DNA of 64,000 nt from Corynebacterium accolens (GTDB lineage: Bacteria; Actinomycetota; Actinomycetes; Mycobacteriales; Mycobacteriaceae): contig NZ_CP046605.1 of NCBI RefSeq assembly GCF_023520795.1, forward strand, positions 496,001 through 560,000. Reading direction: 5' to 3'. Of the stretch, positions 48,013 to 54,715 are shown one piece after another. Each line of letters starts with the position of its first letter. Positions within the stretch are counted from its first letter, which is position 1. Under the pieces are notes generated by a model. The model saw only the letters and a program-made list of their open reading frames with translations. It was not told the DNA's origin and ran no database searches. The position numbers were made by a program, and so were the translations under genes.

Positions 48013-49119
48013 CTAGATGGCGTAGTCGATGGTGCTGTCCACGTCCAGCGGGTGCGGTTGGGACAGGGTGAGGAAGTTGCGCAGGATGCGGTCCATCTGG
48101 CGCGATTCCGTGAGGAATGCATCGTGGCCAACGGGTGAGACTACCTTCGCCATGGCTAGCAGGTTGCCCAGGTTGCGCGAGAGGTGTTCCTGCTGGTGAT
48201 ACGGATAAAGGATGTCCGTGTCGACGCCCACGACCATGGTCGGCACCTGTGAAGAACCGAGCGCGCGGTTCAGGCCGCCGCGGCCGCGGCCGATGTCGTG
48301 GCGGTTGAGGGCCTCGGTAAGCGTGACATAGGAGCCGGCATCGAAGTGATCCGCTAGCTTCGAGCCCTGATAATCAAGGTAGGAATTCACGGCGAAGCGC
48401 TGGTCGTGGCGGCGGTAAGGCCCCAGCGGCTCTTCGCCGGTTTGGGCCTGAACACCAAAGCGCTCATCGATTTCCTGCTCGCCGCGATACGTCAAGTGCG
48501 CGATGCGCCGCGCTGCCGCCAGGCCCTCGCGGGGGCGCTGAGAGGAGGAATAATAGTCGCCGCCGTGCCAGAAGGGATCGCGTTCAATCGCGGAAATCTG
48601 CGCCGACTGGATACCAATCTGCCACGCGGAGGCGCGCGCGGAGACGGCAATAACGCACGCGGCATCGACAGCCTCGGGATACATCAGCGTCCATTCCAAG
48701 GTGCGCGCGCCACCCATGGAACCGCCGATGATCGCATGCACGCGCGTTATCCCGAGCTCTTCCAGCGCCTTTTTCTCTGCGGCTACCAAATCGCGAATAG
48801 ATAGCGCCGGAAAGCGCGATCCCCAACGGCGGCCATCCGCATGCGGGGAGGAGGGGCCGGTGGAGCCATTGCAGCCACCGAGTGCGTTCATGGCGATAAC
48901 GCACCACTTCGTCGTATCGAGCGCCTTGCCTGGGCCAATGAGATCGCACCACCACTCGGCAACATCAGCATTGCCGGTCAGCGCGTGTTCCACCAGGATG
49001 ACGTTATTCCCGCCGTGCGGATCGCCGAGGAAATGGCCGAAGCGGTGGTAGGCGATGTGGGCATCGGAAAGCGTGGCGCCTGCTTCGGTGCGAAAATTGC
49101 CGATACTTATACAGCTCAT
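48013..49119 (-). CDS. metX: Homoserine O-acetyltransferase MetX
   Basis: Acetylates homoserine with acetyl-CoA in methionine synthesis. 368 residues, alpha/beta-hydrolase fold. Nucleophile Ser in GGSMGGARTLEW near residue 145, NALGGCNGSTGPSS near 80, and the Asp-His pair in VGVDTDILYP and SPVGHDAFL near the end. Overlaps metY by 4 nt, giving a metY-metX operon as in C. glutamicum. Confidence 0.96.
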   Translation of the reverse strand: MSCISIGNFRTEAGATLSDAHIAYHRFGHFLGDPHGGNNVILVEHALTGNADVAEWWCDLIGPGKALDTTKWCVIAMNALGGCNGSTGPSSPHADGRRWGSRFPALSIRDLVAAEKKALEELGITRVHAIIGGSMGGARTLEWTLMYPEAVDAACVIAVSARASAWQIGIQSAQISAIERDPFWHGGDYYSSSQRPREGLAAARRIAHLTYRGEQEIDERFGVQAQTGEEPLGPYRRHDQRFAVNSYLDYQGSKLADHFDAGSYVTLTEALNRHDIGRGRGGLNRALGSSQVPTMVVGVDTDILYPYHQQEHLSRNLGNLLAMAKVVSPVGHDAFLTESRQMDRILRNFLTLSQPHPLDVDSTIDYAI

Positions 49120-50432
49120 GCCAGTGCGTTAAATCCCAGTTCGAGGTCAGCAATGATGTCGTCGATATCTTCAATGCCCACGGACAATCGGATGGTGGAC
49201 TGCGCAATACCCGCCGCGGCCAGGGCGGCATCATCGGACTGCGAGTGCGTGGTGGTCGCCGGGTGAACCGCCAGCGAGCGGGTATCGCCGATATTGGCGA
49301 GGTTGGAGTGGAGTTTCAGGGCATCGATAAACGCCCATGCTTCCTCGCGCCCGCCGTCAATATCGAAGGACAGCACAGAGCCGGTGTAGGAATAGCCCAG
49401 CTTCTCCTTGACCTTCTTATACGGCGAGGAATCCAGGCCGGCGTAGTTGACCTTTGTCACCTTGGCGTGGCCTTCCAGGTACTCGGCCACGGCCTGGGCG
49501 TTGGCATTGTGCTTGTCGATGCGCAGCCCTACCGTCTCAATGCCGTTAAGCGTCAGCCATGCATTGAACGGGGAAATGGCGGCGCCGGTATCGCGTAGCA
49601 GGCCGGCGCGGGCCTTAAGCGCGAAGGCGGGGGCGCCAAGATCGGCGTATTTTAGGCCGTGGTAGGCCTCGTCCGGGGTGACGAAGTAGGGGAATACTGG
49701 CTTGCCGTCGCGCTCGACGGTCCAGTCGAAGGAGCCGCCATCGATAATCGCGCCGCCCACGGCAGAACCGTTGCCGGTGTAGAACTTCGTGGTCGACACC
49801 ACGACGATGTCCGCGCCCAAGTCGAGCGGGCGGGCCAGCGCCGCGGTGGCGATGGTGTTATCCACGATGAGCGGGACCTGGTTAGTGTGGGCGACCTCGG
49901 CGATGGCTGGGATGTCGAGGACATCGGCTACCGGGTTGCCAAAGGTCTCGCCGTAAAAGGCCTTGGTATTGGGCTGCACGGCGTCCTGCCAGGATTGGGG
50001 ATCGTCCGGGTTTTCTACGAGGGTGACGTCGATGCCAAGCCGCTTGAGTGTGACGGTAAAAAGCGTGGAGGTGCCGCCGTAGAGGCGCGGGGAGGTAACG
50101 ATGTGATCGCCTGCCGAGGCGAGGTTGAAAATGGCCGCAGTCTCTGCGGCCTGGCCGGAGGCAAAGGCTACGGCGGCCACGCCGCCTTCAAGGGAGGCCA
50201 GGCGCTCTTCCAGCGCATCCTGCGTTGGGTTGGTCAGGCGGGTGTAGATGGGGCCTGCATCGGAGAGGTTAAAGCGGTTCGCCGCGTGCTCGGCGTCATT
50301 AAAGACGTACGAGGTGGTTTGGTAAATCGGCACGTTGCGGGAGTTGTGCGCACCGTCGAGGTTTTGGCCTGCATGAACGGAGCGGGTGGCGAAGGACCAG
50401 TCTGCGTTGGAGTTATCGTATTTCGTCGTCAT
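49116..50432 (-). CDS. metY: O-acetylhomoserine sulfhydrylase MetY
   Basis: PLP enzyme that turns O-acetylhomoserine and sulfide into homocysteine. 438 residues from ATG 50432. The PLP Lys is in VVSTTKFYTGNG near residue 214; other Cys/Met-metabolism signatures are SGQAAETAAIFNLA near 90 and DNTIATAALARPLDLGAD near 190. TAGTCT ends 8 nt before the ATG and overlaps a candidate McbR half-site, which suits repression by methionine-pathway metabolites. Confidence 0.96.
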   Translation of the reverse strand: MTTKYDNSNADWSFATRSVHAGQNLDGAHNSRNVPIYQTTSYVFNDAEHAANRFNLSDAGPIYTRLTNPTQDALEERLASLEGGVAAVAFASGQAAETAAIFNLASAGDHIVTSPRLYGGTSTLFTVTLKRLGIDVTLVENPDDPQSWQDAVQPNTKAFYGETFGNPVADVLDIPAIAEVAHTNQVPLIVDNTIATAALARPLDLGADIVVVSTTKFYTGNGSAVGGAIIDGGSFDWTVERDGKPVFPYFVTPDEAYHGLKYADLGAPAFALKARAGLLRDTGAAISPFNAWLTLNGIETVGLRIDKHNANAQAVAEYLEGHAKVTKVNYAGLDSSPYKKVKEKLGYSYTGSVLSFDIDGGREEAWAFIDALKLHSNLANIGDTRSLAVHPATTTHSQSDDAALAAAGIAQSTIRLSVGIEDIDDIIADLELGFNALA

Positions 50433-50444
50433 GCCACGCAAGAC

Positions 50445-50457
50445 TAGACCAAGCGGT
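50445..50457 (+). promoter_or_regulatory. McbR-type candidate operator, metY-proximal
   Basis: TAGACCAAGCGGT; overlaps the metY -10 (50441-50446). One of three near-identical copies, the others at 50511 and at metQ. Confidence 0.55.
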
Positions 50458-50510
50458 ATGTAACGTACAGCACCCCGCTGCGAAACCGCAGGGTAGTCAG
50501 AGAATAAAAA

Positions 50511-50523
50511 TAGACTAAGCGGT
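50511..50523 (+). promoter_or_regulatory. McbR-type candidate operator, metY-distal
   Basis: TAGACTAAGCGGT, 66 bp from the proximal copy on the same strand; it spans the stop codon of the metallo-hydrolase gene. Confidence 0.5.
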
Positions 50524-51096
50524 AAATTTCTCGCCTGGATTTAGCCGCTTATAGCCCTGTACTCCGGCTTTGGTGAGCATGGTGTCGAAGGCGGTGCGGC
50601 CGACATCGGAAAGCACGGCGTCATGGATGGGAACCGTGACCGCGGCACCGACGCGCTGGGCATAATCGGCGGCCTCAGCGGCCTTCACCCAGGGTCCAGC
50701 GATGGGCAGGAGCAACACGTCGGCCGGGTGATCGATGTACTGATCGCCCGGGTGGAGCAGGCCGCCCAAGTAGTAGCCCACGTTGACCGGCCGCGGAATA
50801 TTCGGATGAATCAGCGCGTGCCGCCCGCCGAGCACCTCGATGTCCTGCCCCGCGACGGTGATGGTCTCGCCGGGTGAGACCGCGGTGCCGCGCCCCAGCT
50901 TCTCGCAGACCTCGGCAGGGCCCCAGAGCGGGGCATCGGGAAGCCGGTCCGGATCCAGGTGATCCGCATGCGCGTGGGTAATGAGCACCGCATCGGCATC
51001 GGGGATAGTCGGCGTCATTGTTCCGGGATCGATAAGGATGCGCCCGCCTGGTGCCTCGACGGCGACGCAGGCGTGGCCAAGCAGACTAAATTCCAT
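50515..51096 (-). CDS. Metallo-beta-lactamase-fold hydrolase (UlaG-like)
   Basis: 193 residues. Metal ligands: HAHADHLDPDRL near residues 40-51 (HxHxDH), a further His in GGRHALIHPNI near 97 and a His in VPIHDAVLS near 165. Starts MEFSLLGHACVAVEAPGGRILIDPGTM in part, as in UlaG-like proteins of Actinobacteria. The substrate is unknown. TAAGCT lies 7 nt before ATG 51096. The dipZ gene ends 10 bp upstream. Confidence 0.88.
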   Translation of the reverse strand: MEFSLLGHACVAVEAPGGRILIDPGTMTPTIPDADAVLITHAHADHLDPDRLPDAPLWGPAEVCEKLGRGTAVSPGETITVAGQDIEVLGGRHALIHPNIPRPVNVGYYLGGLLHPGDQYIDHPADVLLLPIAGPWVKAAEAADYAQRVGAAVTVPIHDAVLSDVGRTAFDTMLTKAGVQGYKRLNPGEKFTA

Positions 51097-51103
51097 ACGC
51101 CCC

Positions 51104-51109
51104 AGCTTA
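51104..51109 (-). promoter_or_regulatory. -10 element TAAGCT of the metallo-hydrolase gene
   Basis: Ends 7 nt before ATG 51096; it overlaps the dipZ stop codon. Confidence 0.45.
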
Positions 51110-52675
51110 ACCGAAGGTAAACGAGTAAAGCTTTAGTCCTTCGCTGACCTCGAGCTCGATGGTCTCCGACATTTCCTCTCCCTTGACCAGGTCAATCGTG
51201 CCATCCTCGTGGATGGGGAATTCCTCGGTATCGCCGTTTCCGCGGTGCAGGGTAACGGTGCCTTTCCCGGAGACCACCAACTGTACCCATGCGGCGTGAT
51301 AGTTCAGGCGAAGCCGGGCGTTGTCGCCCGCAGTAATGGGCTGGTCCTCCAGCGTCCACGTCCCACCCAGCGAATACTGGCCCGGTTTCGGCTCGCCGAG
51401 CTCAAAATCGTGGGTTCCGGGGCGGTAACCGTTGTTGTCGAAATAACGAGCCCGATCCGTGCCCAGGTAGGTTTCCGGATTGCGCTCCGAGGCCCCTGTG
51501 TAATCGCTTCCTTCCAACGGCTCGGGTAGCGCAACGCCGGGGTCGCGCTCGGGCAAAAGCTCACGAATGTGGCGCTCGGTGGCGGCGTAATCGCCCTCGC
51601 CGTGGTGGGTTTCGCGCACAGTACCGTTGCTGTCTACCAAGTAGTGCGCCGGCCAGTAGTGGTTGTCGAATGCCTTCCACGTGGCGAAGTCGTTATCTTG
51701 GGCGACCGGATAATTGATGCCTTGCTCCTTGGCGGCCTTGCGGACGTTGGCGGCCTCGCGCTCGAAGGCGTACTCGGGCGCGTGGATTCCCACGACCTCG
51801 AGTCCAAAGTCCTTGTAGTGGTCGTAGATTTTGGTGATGTGCTCGTTGTTGCGCTGGCAGTTGATGCAGGCATAGGCCCAGAAGTCGATGAGCGTTACCT
51901 TCCCATTTGTGCGGGGATCTACGGGCTCGTCGGTATTAAACCACCCGGTCAGGCCCTGGAACTCGGGTACGGGGGTGCCCTCCGCGCTTGCCGATGTCTC
52001 CCCCTTCCACTCCACACTCGGCAGCTTCTTTTGCAGCCACGTCGGCACGCCTGCGGCAATGGCAATCGCCATGGCGATGACCAAGATGCCGGCGGTGATG
52101 CGGAGGGGGCGTTGGTGGCGTCGGAAAGCGTCAACGCGTTTGCCGGCCTCGTTGCCGCCAAGGGCGAAGGCAAGAAGAGGGATGGCGACGCCAGCCGCGA
52201 AGGACAGGCAGAGCACAAGGATATGGGCGTCGATCTGGCCGGTAGCCCCGGCGACGGAAATCGTCGCGAGGACCGGCCCGGCGCAGGGGACGAAGATGAC
52301 GCCCATGGCCAGGCCCACGGCGAATCCTCCCTTATCGCGCGCCTTGGCTTGCAGCCCGCCGGCGTGTGGCAGTTTCTGGAAGGGCCATTCGAGTATTTCT
52401 TGCACCTTGGGGAAAATCATGCCGAGGCCCACGAGGATGAGTAAGACGACGCCCACCTTCCACACGATGTCGGCGGGCAGATGCAGGGCGTTGAGAACCG
52501 TAGTGGCGAAAAGCGTCACGAGGGTGAAGCTAGTGACCAGCCCACCTACTACCTGCCAAGGCCGCCGGCGCGAGCCGCCGCTGACCGCGACGACGAGGGG
52601 TAGAACCGGCAGGATACACGGGGAAATTCCCGTGATGAGGCCACCGGTAAACCCGATAAACAGTGTCTCTAGCAT
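51107..52675 (-). CDS. dipZ: DipZ: CcdA-type membrane thiol transporter fused to a thioredoxin-like domain
   Basis: 522 residues. The N-terminal CcdA/DsbD-beta module (about 1-200) has six or so helices and conserved GISPCILPVLPLV and GVIFVPCAGPVL, each with one redox Cys. The exported redoxin domain (about 225-370) has YACINCQRNNEH as CxxC. A C-terminal beta domain (about 400-520, DFELGEPKPGQYSLGG) is of the type known for mycobacterial DipZ. It moves reducing power outward for exported thiols. GGAGG lies 8-9 nt before the ATG. SigK-type promoter upstream. Confidence 0.94.
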   Translation of the reverse strand: MLETLFIGFTGGLITGISPCILPVLPLVVAVSGGSRRRPWQVVGGLVTSFTLVTLFATTVLNALHLPADIVWKVGVVLLILVGLGMIFPKVQEILEWPFQKLPHAGGLQAKARDKGGFAVGLAMGVIFVPCAGPVLATISVAGATGQIDAHILVLCLSFAAGVAIPLLAFALGGNEAGKRVDAFRRHQRPLRITAGILVIAMAIAIAAGVPTWLQKKLPSVEWKGETSASAEGTPVPEFQGLTGWFNTDEPVDPRTNGKVTLIDFWAYACINCQRNNEHITKIYDHYKDFGLEVVGIHAPEYAFEREAANVRKAAKEQGINYPVAQDNDFATWKAFDNHYWPAHYLVDSNGTVRETHHGEGDYAATERHIRELLPERDPGVALPEPLEGSDYTGASERNPETYLGTDRARYFDNNGYRPGTHDFELGEPKPGQYSLGGTWTLEDQPITAGDNARLRLNYHAAWVQLVVSGKGTVTLHRGNGDTEEFPIHEDGTIDLVKGEEMSETIELEVSEGLKLYSFTFG

Positions 52676-52717
52676 TCGTTGTGTCCTCCGAAATGTCGGT
52701 GCAGTGATATATCAACC

Positions 52718-52744
52718 AATTCGGAGTCGGGGCGAGAATGGATT
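52718..52744 (-). promoter_or_regulatory. SigK-type promoter of dipZ
   Basis: On the minus strand CAATCC (52744-52739), 15-bp spacer, CCGAAT (52723-52718). Matches the mycobacterial SigK pattern CCATCC / CCGAAT. Confidence 0.65.
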
Positions 52745-52757
52745 GCTGGAAAGTTTT

Positions 52758-52785
52758 CCAATCCGTTTACGCTTACCGCTCCGAA
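52758..52785 (+). promoter_or_regulatory. SigK-type promoter of the small lipoprotein gene
   Basis: CAATCC (52758-52763), 16-bp spacer, CCGAAT (52780-52785), about 45 nt before ATG 52838. It forms a back-to-back pair with the dipZ promoter. Confidence 0.7.
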
Positions 52786-52837
52786 TGGGTGGATAGAGGG
52801 CCGGAAAAGCCGGCCCGCGACTACAAGGAGAACCCTC

Positions 52838-53047
52838 ATGAAGAAGATCATTTCCGCCGCAGCTGCCCTTGCTATCGCCGCCGGTAGCCTGGCTGCCTGC
52901 AATAACGAGGACTCGAAGTCTGGGGAGACCTCGTCTGAGATGATGACCCCGTCGTCCGAGATGATGGCGCCTGAATCGGACAGCATGGACAAGGACTCCA
53001 TGAAAAGCGACGAGATGATGGCGCCGTCGTCTGAGATGGCGCACTAA
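52838..53047 (+). CDS. Small Met/Ser/Glu-rich lipoprotein in the SigK island
   Basis: 69 residues. Signal peptide MKKIISAAAALAIAAGSLAAC with a lipobox (LAAC, Cys near 21). The mature part is a repeat of SSEMM/APESD/SDEMM units rich in Met and acidic residues, which could bind Cu(I) or act as a methionine oxidation sink. AAGGAG lies 7 nt before ATG 52838. Its place next to dipZ and sigK is where mycobacteria have the fasciclin-like lipoproteins MPT83/MPT70; no fasciclin domain is present here. Confidence 0.8.
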   Translation: MKKIISAAAALAIAAGSLAACNNEDSKSGETSSEMMTPSSEMMAPESDSMDKDSMKSDEMMAPSSEMAH

Positions 53048-53092
53048 TTCGCCGTTATGCCCGCCCGACTGCTGGAGGTAAACTCACACCCT

Positions 53093-53665
53093 GTGTCTAC
53101 GCTCACTCCCGACGACCACGCGCGATTAAACCGCCTCTTGACGGCGTCCGCCGCGGGGGATAAGCGTGCCTTCAGCCAGTTCTACGACGCCCTCGCGCCG
53201 ACCATTTACAGCGTCTGCCTGCACGTTCTGCGCAATCAGGCGTTGGCGGAGGAAGTGGCCCAGGACGTCTTTGTTGAGGTGTGGACTAAGGCCGTGCACT
53301 TCGATCCGGAGAAGGGGACGGCGCGTTCGTGGGCGGGGCGGATTGCGCATGGGCGGGCCGTCGATAAGCTGCGCAGCCATGTTGCCAGCGTGGAGCGGGA
53401 TGACCGCGAAGCCGCGCTTGCCGATGCCGCCTTTCACCTAGACATCGAAGATGAAGCCCTCAGCAATGTGGAATCGCAGCGTTTGCGCGCGGCCGTCGAC
53501 GAGATTGGCGAGCCGCACCGCACGGCCGTGATGCTTGCATTCTTTGCTGGATTAACCCGCGCCGAATTGGCAGAATCAACAAATGTACCGATTGGTACGG
53601 CGAAGACGCGCGTGCGCGATGGTGTGCAGAAACTAAAACTTATACTCGGGAAGGAGGGGAAATGA
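53093..53665 (+). CDS. sigK: ECF sigma factor SigK
   Basis: 190 residues from GTG 53093 (TAAACT ends 8 nt upstream; ATG 53057 would add 12 residues and overlap that element). Region 2 about 15-85 (AFSQFYDALAPTIYSVCLHVL, AEEVAQDVFVEVWTKA), region 4 about 125-188 (EPHRTAVMLAFFAGLTRAELAESTN). Overlaps rskA by 4 nt. Expected to transcribe dipZ and the lipoprotein gene through the CAATCC/CCGAAT promoters. Confidence 0.92.
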   Translation: MSTLTPDDHARLNRLLTASAAGDKRAFSQFYDALAPTIYSVCLHVLRNQALAEEVAQDVFVEVWTKAVHFDPEKGTARSWAGRIAHGRAVDKLRSHVASVERDDREAALADAAFHLDIEDEALSNVESQRLRAAVDEIGEPHRTAVMLAFFAGLTRAELAESTNVPIGTAKTRVRDGVQKLKLILGKEGK

Positions 53666-54273
53666 GCAACACTCACGAGTTTTCTGAAGCGGAGTTTGAT
53701 GATTTCCTCGATTCCCTTCCTGAGATCGATCCGCCGCCCGAGATGAAGGACAAGGTGTTTTCCTCCCTCGATGCGGAGGCCGAGGTGGTGGAGCTGCCGC
53801 GCCGGCGCTGGCGGGCTTTTGTTGCGGTCCCCGCGGCCGCGGCCGTTTTGATTGCCGGTGTGGTGTTGTGGATTCCCCACCAGGATGGAGAAGACGCTGG
53901 TGAGGACAATACCGTGGTGGCAGAATCGCCTGGTAAGGAGTCCATGCACCACATCATGGAGGCCGACGACCTGATTCAAGGAAAGGCCGATGCCTCAGGC
54001 GCGCGGTTGGATATCGTGTCCTCGGCCTCGATGGGTAAATCCGGCGCGATGGTCGATGGCCAGCCCGAGCTGAAGGAAGGCATGGGCGCGCAGGTGTGGG
54101 CGATTTCCGAGGATAAAACGATGACCTCGGCCGGCGTCATCGGCCAAGACCCGCACGACGGTGTGTGGATGCCCTTTGAGAGTAATGCCGTCAAGGTCAT
54201 GGTGACGGAGGAGCCCGCCGCAGGCAGTGCGGAACCTACGGGGCGCACGCTCGTCGAGGTGCGCCTGAGCTAG
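53662..54273 (+). CDS. rskA: Anti-sigma-K factor RskA
   Basis: 203 residues. The short cytosolic N-terminus (about 1-50, FDDFLDSLPEIDPPPEMKDKV) is smaller than the mycobacterial SigK-binding domain. One membrane helix at about 52-72 (AFVAVPAAAAVLIAGVVLW), then the extracellular RskA domain with GAQVWAISEDKTMTSAGVIG. ATGA overlap with sigK. Inhibits SigK until cleaved by regulated proteolysis, as known for the family. Confidence 0.9.
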   Translation: MSNTHEFSEAEFDDFLDSLPEIDPPPEMKDKVFSSLDAEAEVVELPRRRWRAFVAVPAAAAVLIAGVVLWIPHQDGEDAGEDNTVVAESPGKESMHHIMEADDLIQGKADASGARLDIVSSASMGKSGAMVDGQPELKEGMGAQVWAISEDKTMTSAGVIGQDPHDGVWMPFESNAVKVMVTEEPAAGSAEPTGRTLVEVRLS

Positions 54274-54494
54274 CGATCCTCGCTTGCGGATTCCTTTTCT
54301 GGCTTGCGCTGAAACAGGTACCAGATTCCGAGGATCGCGCCGAAGAGCAGGAGTGATGATGCGATGAAAACCATCGCGATCACCATTGTGCGGTGCGGAT
54401 CGTTTAAGAAAATCATGCAGACGATGGCGGCGAGGAAAATCGCAGCGAAAAAAGTGATGAGCCAATTGCGCTTGGTGTGCTCTGCGAATGTCAT
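54270..54494 (-). CDS. Small two-helix membrane protein
   Basis: 74 residues: helices at about 12-30 (LITFFAAIFLAAIVCMIFL) and 36-60, then a charged C-terminal tail (QRKPEKESASEDR). It overlaps the end of rskA by 4 nt in convergent orientation. No family recognised; composition and codon use support a real gene. Confidence 0.65.
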   Translation of the reverse strand: MTFAEHTKRNWLITFFAAIFLAAIVCMIFLNDPHRTMVIAMVFIASSLLLFGAILGIWYLFQRKPEKESASEDR

Positions 54495-54638
54495 GCATTA
54501 ATTGTTACGGAAAAACCGGGGGTAAACAAGCTGGGTGGGAATTTTGGGGGCGGAACCCGGCTATATGGTGCACCGATTTTCCCAACAGTGCCCGCGTGAG
54601 GGCCGGCCGATGAGGGTGAATGGGGGTAGGGGTCTTCC

Positions 54639-54688
54639 GTTCGACTATTTAACACCGCTTTGTCCGTTCATAATGATGTATGTCGAAC
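54639..54688 (+). promoter_or_regulatory. Inverted repeat GTTCGAC...GTCGAAC upstream of norB
   Basis: Perfect 7-bp arms (54639-54645, 54682-54688) separated by 36 bp, containing CATAAT (a possible -10). It might bind the NO-responsive regulator of norB; no known consensus is matched. Confidence 0.35.
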
Positions 54689-54715
54689 TCTCTACAACTG
54701 TGAAAAGGACACTTT

